Below, piece after piece: positions 46,530 to 58,982 of a DNA stretch of 64,000 nucleotides. Source of the DNA: Lunularia cruciata (lineage: Eukaryota; Streptophyta; Marchantiopsida; Lunulariales; Lunulariaceae); NCBI GenBank assembly GCA_948567375.1, contig OX419760.1, positions 4,712,001-4,776,000 of the forward strand, written 5' to 3'. Numbering within the stretch: the stretch's first letter is position 1; the number at the start of each line of letters is the position of its first letter. Both the position numbers and the translations under genes were made by a program. The notes beneath the pieces are model-generated. The model worked only from the letters and a program-made list of their open reading frames with translations. It did no database searches and was not told where the DNA came from.

Positions 46530-46633
46530 CCAAAGCCAAAGCTCATGCTAGGTATTTGGAGTTTTCTCTCATTCAAGTGTCCCAATGTGAGTTTCCATTC
46601 TCCTATTTCTCTCCTCGGATTTGGTCTTTTACA

Positions 46634-46649
46634 TTGGTATCAGAGCAGG
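46634..46649 (+). other. Primer-binding site of element C
   Basis: TTGGTATCAGAGCAGG lies directly after the 5' LTR. TGGTATCAGAGC is complementary to the 3' end of plant initiator methionine tRNA, a common primer. Confidence 0.9.
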
Positions 46650-46904
46650 AATGGGATGGATGGAATTTATGGACCACCAAATCCACTTTTGCCAAACCAT
46701 TAGGACTTTCATGTCTAGATATTACCAAAGCATCATTTCACAAAATTCATCACCTCGCACTTTGGGTAGGATTTTCTACATATGATCATCATGTCAGAGG
46801 AACCCTTGATACTTCCAATTGTAACTTATAGAGAACGGTGGACATGTTGTATCTATGTGTTAATCAACTAGTTAAATTGAGTGTAGTGGAATAGAGTAGT
46901 AGCG

Positions 46905-47762
46905 ATGGTGGGAATATCGGTTGTTATCCTTGCAATGCAACAACAAATTGAGCATCTTACTTGATTGTTGGATGAATGAGACCAGCAACAACGGGAACAT
47001 ATAGACAGAGCGCTAGTTCGAGATGGAGAAGATTGCATTCGATTTCCAAAACCCAAGGTGTTTGAAGGCAAGAATCATCCAGGCACAGTGGAGAATTTTG
47101 TGTCTGATTGCAAACGTTACTTTGAAGCCACCAATCTTCAAGACGAGCGGAAACAAATTCTCTTGGCTTCTAGCCAATTGGATGGCGTGGCAAAACTTTG
47201 GTGGCAATTCCAAGTAGAAAGAGCTAAACTACAAATTATTACACTAATTTTGACATGGGCAAAATTCAAAGATGCAATACTTGGTCGATTTTAAACAATA
47301 AATGCCACCTGAGCCGCACAAAATAAATTGGCAGAGTTGAGGCAAATTGGCTCAGTGAGAAGCTACATCACACAATTTCAGAACATCATCATGCAAATTC
47401 CAAATATCCAAGAAGGTGAAGTTCTGGATCGATTTGTGCGAGGATTGAAGTCACAAACCAAATTGGAGGTGACCATGCGGGAGCCACAAAGTGTAGAAGA
47501 AGCTATGCAATTGGCTGAGCATTTCGATTCCTTGGTTGCAAAAACTTGGTCTCGACCTCAACCTGCACAAAGCCTACCAATACACTACGCACGAGTGGAA
47601 GAACCGGTACCAATGGAAATTGATACTATCCAACAAAGACCACTTGGCATAGCAAATAGAGAAAGATTACGACAAAATAGAGGTTGCTTTTATTGTCGCC
47701 AAGTTGGACATTGCATTGTTGAATGTCCACTAAGGAATAGGCAACCTCGACAAGTTGCCTAG
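46905..47762 (+). pseudogene. gag of element C
   Basis: One frame from the ATG at 46905 to the stop at 47760-47762 is broken by internal stops near 46959 and 47292. Visible features: FEGKNHPGTVENFVSDCKRYFEAT and AKLWWQFQV in the capsid part, IGSVRSYITQFQNIIMQIP and FVRGLKSQTKLEV further on, and the zinc knuckle CFYCRQVGHCIVEC near the end. This is the standard plant chromovirus gag pattern. Confidence 0.85.
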
Positions 47763-50700
47763 ATGGAGTTTGTGGAATAGAATGATCAAGGAAACAAAGA
47801 ATCCCAGTAGGAGATTTTGAGCCACCTACTAGGAGCTTGATTGGTTCCAATGGGATTGAAGGCTTGACCTATACAAGTTTGCTTCACTTGCAAGGTACGA
47901 TATCTAATTGGGGTTGTAGGATTTTGGTTGATTCTGGAATTCCAAAGAATTGCATGTGTATGCAAGTAGCAAAGGAATTGGGTATTCCTATCAAGCCAGT
48001 GTTTGGAAGTAGTCTGATGATGGCGGATGGTAGAAAGGGTTCTGCATTCCGCACCTCGCATCCTATTACCTTCAAGATTGGGAAGGAGTATTTGGAGTGT
48101 ATGAAGTTTGTAATGGCACCTCTATACTATGATATCATTCAGGGTCTACTTTGGCTTGAACGTCATAAGGTTCAATTTGATTGGACCCGACGACAAATTC
48201 AAGTACAACACCAAGGTAGAAATTTCCGATTAGGTTGTCTGGCACCTCTGAGTAAGACGCCTAAGAATAGTCAATCCCAAGATGGGAAGTTTGTCAAAAA
48301 GGTAGCCATAGAGCGAATCTGGAAGGGAGATGAGTCCCAAGATGGGAAGTTTGCCAAGAAGGCAACCATGGAGCAAGCTTGGAAGAGAGATGAGTTCTTG
48401 GAAGGGAAGTTTGTTAATGAAGCGGTTATAGAGCAAGCTTTGGAGGAAGATAAGTCTGTATTTGCGGTGTGGGTCAAGCCAATTGCACAAGAACAATCTG
48501 AGGAGGGCCAAGAGCCTCATCAAGCAATGGTTGATCGGATAGTTCAGGAGTTTGCAGATTTGTTTCCGGATGATCTGCCAAAAGGATTACCCTCCGATCA
48601 AGGTATGCCCTTCAAGATTGAATTATTGCTAGGGAGTACTCCAGTGAGTAGACCAATCTATCGGCTCTAGCCAAAGGAGTTGGAGGAGTTGCAAACAACA
48701 CTTACAGAGTTGTTGGAGAAGAATTTCATATGACATAGTACCTTTCCTTGGGAAGCACCGGTACTATTTGTTCCAAAGAAGGATGGAGGACTTCGTTTCT
48801 GTATTGATTACCGTGGACTAAATAAGCAAACCGTGAAGAATGCATATCCCTTGCCTCAGATTGATGACCTGCTTGATCAATTAAGTGGAGCACGCTACTT
48901 TTCCAAGCTGGATCTTTGTAGTGGCTATTGGCAAATTCCTATTGAAGGAGAAGATGTGCAAAAGACTGCCTTTTGCACAAGGTATGGACATTTCGAGTGG
49001 AGAGTTCTACCTTTCGGACTCACTAATGCTCTAGCAATCTTCATGGATCAGATGCATTGGGTGTTGGAGGGACTATTGGATCTGTCCGTGGTAGTGTTCT
49101 TAGATGATATCTTAATCTATAGCAGGACAGAGGCAGAACACATGAATCATGTGCGAGAAGTCCTAAGACGACTACGACAGTGGAAATTTTATTGCAAGAA
49201 GTCAAAGTGTACTTTTTGGCAGAAGGAGGTTACCTTCTTGGGTCAAAAGATTTCATCAGAGGGGATCAAGATGGAAGAAGAGAAGATCAAGGCCATTACT
49301 AATTGGCCTACCCCAAAGGATGCCACCAAAGTACGAGCATTCAATGGATTGGCCAGTTTTTACCGATAGTTCATCCACTATTATGCTCACGTGGCTGCAC
49401 CATTGACTGACCTCTTGGGAAAGAACTTGAGCTTCCAATGGACCACCAAGCATGAAGAAGCATTCCAGAAGTTAAAGCATATGGTGTCTTCAAGACCCAT
49501 TCTTCAACCATATCATCCTCAACTACCTTGTGTGGTTGATTTCGATGCTTCTAACTTTGCAATTGGAGCTGTGTTGCAACAAGAATTCCCAGATGGACTA
49601 CATCCCATTGCCTTTGTGTCTCGCCGACTAAATACAGCCAAAAGAAATTACTCTGCTTGAGATTGGGAACAACTTGCAATGGTATATGCCACCAAGGTAT
49701 GGAGGCATTATCTCTTGGGGAAACAAGTGATCATGCGAACTGATCACAAGCCATAGTTGCAGACCTTACACCTAAAGCACATGAAGAGTCGACATCATCG
49801 ATGGGAAGAGAAACTCCAATTGTTCGACATCAAACTCAAGTACAAACCAGGTTGGTTCCATGTCATCCCTGATGCTCTATCACGACAACTTGATTTGAAG
49901 TCTCTTCCTCTCATCGCGGCAGCAATTACGATAGTGTCAATTGATCCCAAGATCCATAACGAGTTTCGGTTAGCTCTACAGCAAGATCCCTTCTTCCAAA
50001 TGGTACATGGTTGGCTAACAACAGGTGACAAGGAGTACAACACCTTCTCCTTCAAGGAAGGCCTTCTATTCCATGCGGACCGGATCTATGTTCCAGCCAA
50101 TGGTGATCTTTGACTTGTGCGCCTTCAAGAAGCCCATGATTTACCCATTGCTGGTCACTTGGGTGTGGACAAGACCTTGGGTCCCTCCAACGTCAATGGT
50201 AGTGCCCACACATGACCCGAGATGTTCAAGAATTTGTTCAATTGTGTGAGAGCTGCCAACGTAACAAGGCCAGCAACTAGAAGCCGGGTGGACTCCTTCA
50301 ACCGCTTGCCATTCCATTAGCTCGTTGGGAGCATGTGAGTTTGGATCTCATCACATCCTTGCCAAAGACAAAACAAGGACACACCGCCATCATGGTGTTT
50401 GTAGATAAGCTTAGTAAGCAAATCCACTTGGCACCAACCTGTGATACCGTGGATGCTCCAACCTTAGCGCAAATCTACTTCGACCATGTCTTCAAGCATC
50501 ATGGAATGTCACATGTACTCATCTCCGACCGTGATTCTTGCTTTACCGGGAAGTTTTGGCAAGCACTCTTTCAGATACTCGGCACCAAGCTTGCTTTGTC
50601 CACTGCCTATCATCCTCAAACTGATGGACAAACCAAACATGCAAATCGTGTATTGGAGGATATGTTGTGTGCCTTTGTCAATGTCTCCCATACCAATTGG

Positions 50701-51400
50701 GATGAATGTCTTGCTGCTGCAGAATTTGCCTACAACAATTCCAAACAGGAAAGCACCAGATTCTCTCCTTTCTTTCTCAATTTTGGCCAAGATCCGCTTG
50801 TTCCAGATTCTCTTCTTGCTCTCCCTCCATCTCAGGTTCCTCATACTTCCACATTCTTGACCACTATATCCCAATCTCTCCAACAAGCCAAGTCTCACCT
50901 CCTTGTTGCTCAGAATCGCCAAAAACAATATGCGGACCACCATCGTCGTGATCTCACCTTTGAAGTTGGTGATAAAGTCATGCTATCCTCTAGTAACCTC
51001 CCTCTCCCACTTGATACACAAGTTCGGAAACTTGCCCCTAATTGGATAGGACCCTTTGATATCACCCAAATTGTCTCTCTTGTTGCTTATTGTCTTGCCT
51101 TGCCTTGTCACATGCGTATCCATCTTGTCTTTCATGTTTCCAAGTTGAATTTTTGTTCCTAATCCCTCTTCCTTTTTCTCTCGAGTCCAACCTCCTCCTC
51201 TTCCTATCCCTATCAATGATCATGAGGAGTACAAATTTGATCTTATCCTTGCGTGTCGCCAAATTCAACGAGGCCGTCGCCAACATACGGAGTACAAGGT
51301 CCTCTGGAAAGGGTATCCCCTTCATGATGCCACCTGGGAACCTCTTTCTCACCTCCAAAATGCACATACAGCCATCCAGGAATTTGAAGCTTCATTGGCA
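47763..51400 (+). pseudogene. pol of element C: protease to chromodomain
   Basis: Protease has RILVDSGIPKNC (about 47920). RT has RFCIDYRGLNKQT, FSKLDLCSGYWQI, LPFGLTNALAIF and the active site VVFLDDIL (49091-49114). RNase H has VVDFDASNFAIG (about 49535). Integrase shows GHLGVDKT and CESCQRN of its zinc-binding part (50150-50270), then LDLITSLPK, ISDRDSCF and TDGQTKHANRVLED of the DDE core. In-frame stops occur at about 48668, 49367, 49658, 49755 and 50111. There is a frame change near 50200 and another near 51150, just before the chromodomain. Confidence 0.9.
51218..51400 (+). pseudogene. Chromodomain at the integrase C-terminus
   Basis: In frame 2 after the frameshift the peptide includes ACRQIQRGRRQHTEYKVLW, then KGYPLHDATWEPLSHLQNA. 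This is the pattern of a chromodomain (hydrophobic/aromatic positions, YKVLWKGYP, ATWEP). Chromodomains of plant chromoviruses are thought to steer integration to marked chromatin. It is out of frame with integrase in this copy. Confidence 0.85.
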
Positions 51401-51430
51401 ACGAGGACGTCACCAACTAGCGGGGGAATA

Positions 51431-51856
51431 TGTAACAATATGGAGTTTAGCAATGAAGTTAGTCGGGCTCACAAAGAAGCACATAAGACAAATTAGCCTA
51501 GAATATTCTGGAAGTATCTAGGAAGCTTCTTGGGAAGCTTCCCGGTTAGCTTAGCTTGCACCTTAAGTAAGTAGCTTCTAGAAGGAAGCTTCTAGAAGCT
51601 TCCAACTAGCTTAGCTTGCACGCCAAGTAGGTGGCTTCTAGAAGAAAGCTTCTTGAGAAGCTTCCTAGTTAACTTGGTTTGCACTTTAAGAAAGCGGCTT
51701 GAGGAAGCTTCTTGAGAAGCTTCTCAAGAGCCTTGTATGCTACCTATAAATACCAAAGCCAAAGCTCATGCTAGGCATTTGGAGTTTTCTCTCATTCAAG
51801 TGTCCCAAAGTGAGTTTCCATTCTCCTATTTCTCTCCTCAGATTCGGTCTTTTACA
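51431..51856 (+). repeat. 3' LTR of element C
   Basis: Same ends as the 5' LTR. Its HSE-like array (51501-51723) includes GAATATTCTGGAA at 51501 and a four-unit perfect GAAGCTTCTAGAAGCTTC at about 51584-51601. TATA box at 51745-51752. Some motifs differ from the 5' copy by single bases, so the ancestral LTR probably carried them all. Confidence 0.93.
51501..51723. promoter_or_regulatory. Array of heat-shock-element-like motifs in the 3' LTR
   Basis: Equivalent of the 46278-46500 array, with perfect three- and four-unit HSEs and repeated GAAGCTTC pairs. Because this LTR could drive transcription outward into element E and beyond, it is a potential heat-responsive promoter for flanking sequence. 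That is inference. Confidence 0.75.
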
Positions 51857-51861
51857 GTTCA

Positions 51862-52158
51862 AGTAGAGCAAGCCCAAAGGAACCAAAAGGAGAGCTATGA
51901 TAAGAGGCAAGGCAAGAAGAAGGTGATTGGGTAATGTTATTTGATTCTATTTGATTCAAGAGAGTGCAAAAGAAGTTCTTGCCTAAGTACTTTGGACCTT
52001 TCATAATGGGGAAGGTGTAGGGCAATTAAACCTATGATCTCAAGGGGTTAGGAGGAAGACACTTTGATAGTATTAACCATGATAAGTTGAAGATGTATCA
52101 TAGAAGGTAGAGAGACCTTCACTTTGAGAACAAAGTGAAAAGTTAGTCCGGGGGTAAA
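51862..52158 (+). pseudogene. Element E, internal part 3 (pol 3' end)
   Basis: Continuation of E after the C insertion, aligning with D 44685-44991 (AQRNQKESYDKRQGKKK, then a broken tail). A deletion near 51925 and several stops are visible. It ends at the E 3' LTR. Confidence 0.85.
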
Positions 52159-52843
52159 TGCAACATGCATTTGTGCATGTGTGTGATATTGTGATATTTA
52201 GTTTGGTATTACAAGTACTTGAGAGATATTATTTATATAGAGATAAAAGATGGTTTTACCTTAGTCATGATTAGCTAAAGTTAGTCATAGCTAAGATCAA
52301 GGGGATCTTAATTTAGAGGACGTAGAAAACATGAGCACCACTATTTTGGATCATAATATATTGACTTGGTATTATTTTTAGGTGTTTGGCTTTGAGGAAG
52401 GAGTCAAGAGCTCTTGGATCCACAAGCCTTTTTGTTTTAGATTCTTCTATAGTCCAAAGATAGCCCATATGAAGGAATCTTTGACTTAGTGGTTGGGTCA
52501 AGATAAGACCATATGCTTAGGAGAATATTCTCATGAGTATGAATATTCTTTTAGCTTTTTTAATTTATCTGACTTTTAGCCTAGTAACTTGAGTTATTTT
52601 GGTAATTAGTAACTTTGGTGCATAATTATTTCACAAGTATATAAACTAAGGATGAGGAGGTACTCATCATCTTTTTATTTGTAACTATCTCTCTCATTGA
52701 GTTCTCTAGTGAGCAATGGCTTGAGTCTTGGAGTGATAGCCTTGGAGGAGTACAGGGGAGTTGAGGTTCTTTGCCTTCTTAGTCCATGGTGCGCTACCAT
52801 AATAGCCATCAAAGGTTCATCTTGAGAAACATGCCAGCTAACA
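52159..52843 (+). repeat. 3' LTR of element E
   Basis: 685 bp, TGCAACATGC to GCTAACA, aligning along its length with the 691-bp D LTRs but more diverged. This, with the missing 5' LTR, marks E as the older copy of the D family. Flanking sequence TTCCA follows at 52844; its partner duplication is lost. Confidence 0.88.
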
Positions 52844-54849
52844 TTCCACACTCCTTGGTAGTTCTATCTCAAACATTGGAAGATTTCCACCATGGGGTTA
52901 ACTCTTGATACTAAACCACCTCTTGCAATAGTACCTCTAGTTGTAGTAGCATTATCTCCAAAAGATCCACCAATGCTACTAGAGCTAAAACTCGTGGGTA
53001 CAACCGATCTACCCTTAAAAACCAAGCCTAAAGTGATGGAGACATAGTTCAGAGACCAAAAGTATCTCCATAGCTCAATCTCCTCCAAATAAGCTCTCCT
53101 TAACTCATGGTAGTCGTCCATTGGTGGACCTTCCAAGTGGTAAAACAACCCCTTCAATGCCATGAAGAGTGTGAACAAAGTCAAGTTTCACATCTACTAT
53201 AGATTACACCAACTATCAAACTCCTAGATGAAGTCATCCAACTCAATGGTACACTGTACTTGAGTAACACCTAGGGCCTTTGGAGGCTCCATAAAGCTCA
53301 TCCATGTCCCACAACAACAATGCGGACATACCAAGTGCGCTCTCAACTAAATCTACTTCTATGTCAAACTCCAACTCAGAGTCAATCTCTTCCCTCATTG
53401 GGACTTGAGATACATGCTCATATCAAGTGTTACTTCAAGTAAACCCACTATGTATTGCAATGCTATCTCATCTAGAATCTCCAAAAAAATATGTCGTGAC
53501 AAAGTAACCAGAAACTACAACCCGCAATTGAAATCACCACAAGTACTCCACCAAGTGCCAACTCCACTAAGTGACGATATACCACCCAAACATCACCCAC
53601 TAATGTGGCTCTAACTATGACAACTATACTAGGAGGAAGTGCAACCTATAACCTGCCATCACAACATGCTTTCTCACGGTCTACAGGTCATCACTTCTTG
53701 CCTCACCAAAGAGAAACATAAGTACCCTAATTGGTCATAACTCTAGCCTCATTGCCAAGAGCACACCAAAGCATCAATGCTTTAAAGTCACCTCACACAA
53801 ACATGGTGCACAAAAAGGAAGCAAAGAATGAAAGGAGTCCAATCACAAGAAATCTAAACAAAAACCTTCCATCTCATAAATCAACACTGGATTGACTCTA
53901 CCACCATTTGGAATTTGATATAATATGAGTTATTTAGTTCCTTAACTACTAGGATCACCAAGAATAGTATCAAATTGTCTCTCCTAACCAAAACTACAAG
54001 TGAATTGATAAAAATGGAAAAATCACTAGGACAACAAGTGAGGGTGTTGCAGTTGGCTAGGGCACTTGTTTAGGACCCCAAAGATCTAGGGGTCAAACTC
54101 TATTGCACATAATCTAGCAAGGTATGCAGATTTTGCTAAAAAATGACCAAAATCTACTCTAAACTAGTTAACCTCACACCAACAAGCTAGCCTTTGTAGC
54201 CTCTCATAGCACACAGCCCTATGCCTCTAAATGCCAAAATTCAGCTTAATGAAGCTTTTCTTCTTGCCACTTTGAATCCGCTCCAAATCTAGTGAAACTT
54301 CTCCAAATCTGGCCAAGCTCCTCTTGAGCCAAAATCTTCCACTTTGAACCTTCTCTAAATCTGGCAAAACTCTTCCAAATCTGGCCAAAATCTAATATAA
54401 AATCCAGCAAAAATGTGACATTAAATTTGACATAAATCCCTAAAGTTGATTGATCACCAAATCCTCTGCTAACTCTACATTTGAGCCAAATTAAACAGAT
54501 GGAGTTCTCCAAATCACAAATTCACAAGGATTCCAAACTCCACCTTCAATTTCACATTTTGAGCTCAAATCACACCAAATTGATCTTGCTTTCACCTCTT
54601 AAGCTCAAAATCACAACTATTGCTTGAAAATTACTTCTCTTTGCTCAAAAGTTGGCCAACACTTCCGCACATTGTCTGCCTCACTACCAAATCTACATCA
54701 ATTTAAAGACCTTCTACACATGATCACTCTTAGTGATCTGGATCATGATCGAGCTACCAACAATCAGCAAGGCTTGGAGATATCACCAACACCTTCAGTC
54801 CCTATATCAAATTTCCCCTTGACCTCACTTCTCTGATGTAATCTGTTTA
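52844..54849. other. Degenerate repeat sequence with a minus-strand gag-like frame
   Basis: A 106-codon minus-strand frame at 53184-52864 (with MDDYHELRRAYLEEIELWRYF, then a Ser/Gly-rich stretch) looks like a gag piece, but no zinc knuckle or pol follows. The rest is low-complexity C/A-rich sequence with repeated CAAATCTGGCCAAA-type words at about 54270-54400. Probably the inside of the element bounded by repeat C. Confidence 0.4.
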
Positions 54850-55290
54850 TTTACACAACTCAAATCACACTCAATCAAATCACTACTTGGTCTATCACTC
54901 CATAATCTGCCAACAATTGAGCACTTATCACAATCAAACCACACCCACTCTAGCTAAGAGAATCCTAATGATGCTTGTTGGCCTCTATCCACCATAGCCA
55001 AGAACTCAAAGGCTCAATATCAGAGAAGTGAACTCTCTAGAGCTGCACTTCAAAAGTATACCCCCTAGTCTCCAACCCTAACGGCCCCGATGATGGCACA
55101 TCCAATGGTGCTAATTGACAATGTGCCACACCATGTAGTCAATATCCCAAACACAAATTCCAACCGTCAACAAGGAGTTTGTGAGTAACTACCAAAATAC
55201 TTTTGACTACTAACACTACTACTCCATAGTCCAAGCAAGTTAGGTGTGATGCTACAAATGATGTGACACTCATCATGGAGTGTACGAGGA
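54850..55290. repeat. Direct repeat family C, copy 2
   Basis: Second copy of the repeat at 32830-33256, about 22 kb away in the same orientation. If the pair are LTRs, nearly all of the nested elements here lie within one outer retrotransposon. Ends and target duplications could not be fixed. Confidence 0.65.
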
Positions 55291-56214
55291 CACCTATAAG
55301 AGTGGACAAGGAAAACTAGTCTCAAATAACCCCAAAATACAATAGGCCTAAGATGTTAACCGCTCTCATAACTCAATCTGTATCTCAGGGTGCTCAATGA
55401 AGGGATAGACAAAGCATGTTTAATCCCAAGTATCAACAATCTTGATGTGGTCACTTGCCTCACATGAACATCCCAAGTGGTCCAATCAGAGTCCTTGTAT
55501 ATCTTTCCCACATGAGTCTTTATCCCTTGCAAGGCAGAGAGTAGATGACACCTTGGGCATTTTGTATCCCATGCCACTTTGGACTATTGGAGAAGTGAAG
55601 CCACAACTAGTACAAGAATAATGATAGTGACATCCTATTGCTCTCCATAGCTCCCCATTGAATTTGAAATTGAAATTGAAATTGAAAAACCACAATTGAC
55701 CACACTTACATCCTACCTCACATGAGTGTATGCTTATTCTCAACCCTACAAAACTATAAATTCTCATTATTTTCAATTTATATCTCTATAAATTTCAAAC
55801 TAAGTTCTTGTAGAACTAGAATATGAAAATTATGAGAATAAAATTGAAAAATCCAAACCAATCACTCTCCTCACTAAGTTGTCACTCCAAACCCTAAAAG
55901 ATCTAAATATCTTCATATCTTTCTACTAGATTCTCCACAGCGTTCAATTTAGAATTGAATTGAAATTGAAAAGTAAAAGGAAATTTTTTTTGGTTTATGT
56001 GATACAAGCTCATGTGCTCTTTGGGATTTGTTCTCACTCTCTCTTCTATCCCCTCTCCCTTGAATGCTTCTATATAGAACCAAATACTTCTAGTCTATGC
56101 ACTAATGGAGTCTTCCTAGCCGTAAATGATCTATGTAAGTATGCTAGTGCATAAATCAAGCATAGTACAACCTTAACAACAAGATCAAGCCTAAGTTTAA
56201 CTTGATTTACTCAA
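55291..56214. other. Unassigned repeat-derived sequence
   Basis: No recognised coding. It contains a short (GAAATT)n run at 55660-55688 and AT-rich stretches. It lies between repeat C copy 2 and the right non-LTR arm. Confidence 0.4.
55660..55688. repeat. GAAATT microsatellite
   Basis: About four tandem copies of the hexamer TTGAAA/GAAATT, with a degenerate copy of the same words near 55955-55970. Simple sequence only. Confidence 0.75.
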
Positions 56215-58604
56215 GCCTAAGTTTATCTCTCTAATCCAAGCCTATTCCTCTTACTCTTTTGATGGTGTCTTTGTTATGCTAGAAGGAGACATGTGGAGCA
56301 TAGAGAGGTGATTGCTAGATTTCATTGTAAGGGATTGGGATGCCTTACAAGAAGAGTCTATTTAGGGTTCCACATTTTAGGAGACAGGTTCTACTACATG
56401 ATACCATAGTAGGAGAGTTTAGTAGAGCAGCACAAGTGCTATAGCTTTTGTCTATGGCTACTCTCATTGATGAGACTATATCTTCCCTATGCTCACTCCA
56501 TCTTATAGCAGGAGAAGGAGTACCATTAGAGGTCTTAAGCTATCATCATGAGTAGCTTTTATGTCTTGATAGATCACTTTTTACACAAGTATTTTGCATT
56601 ACTCCTCACCTCTCCTCAAGAGGTTTGTTAAAGATGGTATATGAGCATCTTAGAGATTGCTTTTAAGCAAATTATACTTCTAGTGGATTGATCAAGTTGT
56701 TTCAAGTGAATGTAGTAGTAGCAAGGAGAGATATTCCTTTTTCAATTAGTTAGGTGTTAGGTGTTAGTCAACTTATAGTGATGGAGAAGGACAAAAGGGG
56801 AAATAGACCAATTGGAGACCTTTTTGTGCTTGGTTAGCTACAACATTGTCCTTCAGCAAGGTTTTTGCTTTTGATAGCACCTTAATCCACATCAATTTGG
56901 AGTAGCTACTCTTAGAGGTTGTGAGGCTATATCTCTAAGCATTATGTACTCTTAGATATCCATCCATAGTGGATTGTCCTACAAATAGATGTTAAGAATT
57001 CTTTTAATAGCATCTCCTAGGCATTCATATTTAGAGAGCTTAGGGAGGCTAGTGGATCCTTGGCAAGTCTTATTCCTTTTGTGCAATCATTCTATAGCTC
57101 TACTGCTTCCCTTTCCTACAAGCATGGTTGGTTATAAGAAGGAGTCACCATTCTAGAGTCAATTGTTGGTACATGACAAGGAGATCTTATAAGGAGACAT
57201 TTCTTTGTCATGGCTCACTTTAAATCTCTCTTATCTACTATTTTGGCCATATTAGGTTGGAATTTCCCTCCTTGGTAATGATACACATGGACCCCATAGA
57301 TTAGATTAAGCATGCCTTTGATCACTTGACTATCAAGCTACATCTTGGGCTTTAGAGTCAAGGTGTCAAAGTGCAAAGCAAGGTCTCCTTCATATATCTC
57401 TCCCAACCTTGAGCTTCCAAAGGAGTGTATCACATCTACATATGGGCTATGTATTCTTGGAGTGCTGGTAGGATCTGAGGATCTTGTCACATGCTTCTTC
57501 AATACTGCACTTGGAAAGGATATTGTCCATATGGATAACCGTCCTCTATTAGTAGATCCGCATGTGGCATTTGATATACTATCCTCTAACATTGCCCATT
57601 GATTGACTTACCTTCTCCACACAATTCCTCCTTCATTGACCTTCTTGTCACATCTGAGAGCTTTTGATAGGAGGATAATGGGAGTCTTTGGTGATATCAT
57701 CAGAACAAGGACATTAGAGTTTTGACAAGGGATTTGTTACATAGACAAACATCTCTACCAATCTGATGTGGAGAGGTGGGCCTATTATCTAGGGAGGAGA
57801 TGACACCTATAGAATTTTTGGGTACTTGGGTTCTCTTGGCACCCCTTCTTTCCTCTTGTTTTGTTGTTGTTGATAGGCCAAATTTGGAGATATACATGAC
57901 CAAGGTGGAGGAGGGATTCTTTTCTCTCTTGGTGTTATTGCGGCAGATAAGAGATGTTCTATTTGCATGGGCACAGACCTTCCATCATTTGCTTCACTAT
58001 CATCAGATTCAACTAGAGGTTTGCAGTCTTCCTTGATGGACCAAAAATGTCAACATACGCTACATTCTCTCTTAGTTGACTCATCCCTTCCTCAGGCCAC
58101 TAGAGCACATCTTTGCTCTTGCTCCGGCAAGGATCTAGGCTCTTGAATCCTAGCTCGACCATGCATAAGGGCATTCCAACTTGCACCAACTACCTTCTCT
58201 ACAACAATGAGGTTCAGCCCAGGTTTGGTCCACTCGTATGCATCTTCATTATTCACTTGTGAGTGTGGTTCCACACTACATGTAACATGGGTCCATATGA
58301 CATGTTTTTTGTTTGGAGGACAAAGGATAGCTGCCCATGATGCCATTAGGGGATAAGAGTATTTGCTTTGGCACAAGAGTGGTTACCTTGCTTGGAGTGA
58401 TTACTCATCCGCCTAGATGGGCAGCAAGCATAGCAACAACACGCAAGGTCTCCAAGTATAGGGGTATGAAGCAAGGGTTTAGGGTCACCTCTTTGTTCCT
58501 CTAGCCTTGGAGTTATATGGAGCAATGGACACAACGTTTGACACATTTGCTAAGGAGTGCACAAGAGTTTAGGGTTTAGGGGTACCACTCCCACTCTCAT
58601 AATT

Positions 58605-58740
58605 GTAGCATACTTTAGGTAGTATGTGTATATTGTTTCATGGAGAGCATTGCACTCTCATTCTTATATTGTTTCACCTAGAGCATTGCACTCTCACTCT
58701 CATACTTTGTAATATACTTTAGGGAAAGTGCGTCTATTCT
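58605..58740 (+). repeat. Short diverged tandem repeats in right arm
   Basis: Words GAGCATTGCACTCTCA and ATACTTTAGG recur two or three times in a row in the untranslated part of the right arm. Local duplications only. Confidence 0.5.
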
Positions 58741-58982
58741 TTTACATAGAGCCGGGGCCGGTGCAATCCATAGGCAAGTAATTACGGTAGGTAGGTGATG
58801 TTCCTTTAGTGTGTAAGTTTGTAAACCTTACAACTTACATTGCTCATAGCTCAAATATCATAGGTGCAATAGTGAAAATTTAGGGTGGAAGGTCTCTTCA
58901 TTGTGATTGTGGTCTTCTCATCTCCCGGCTTGAGGTGGGGCAGATTAGGTGCGGTAGTGCATATTTCTCATATAGACTCTAT

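Larger units (their letters stand above)
46208..46633 (+). repeat. 5' LTR of element C
   Basis: TGTAACAATATGG to TCTTTTACA. It contains the HSE-like array at 46278-46500, a TATAAATA box at 46522-46529, and then a short R-U5 of about 100 bp with a pyrimidine-rich end. The layout places the array immediately upstream of the promoter. Confidence 0.93.
46208..51856 (+). mobile_element. Element C: chromodomain Ty3/gypsy retrotransposon, 5.65 kb
   Basis: Two 426-bp LTRs (46208-46633, 51431-51856) are flanked by a perfect 5-bp duplication GTTCA (46203-46207 and 51857-51861). The primer-binding site TTGGTATCAGAGCAGG follows the 5' LTR. Gag with a zinc knuckle, then protease, RT, RNase H, integrase and a C-terminal chromodomain define a chromovirus. 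A CGGGGGAATA polypurine tract precedes the 3' LTR. The LTRs differ at about 14 positions by hand alignment (about 3%), mostly transitions. Several stops and at least two frameshifts break gag-pol, so it is non-autonomous. The LTRs are rich in heat-shock-element motifs. Confidence 0.95.
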
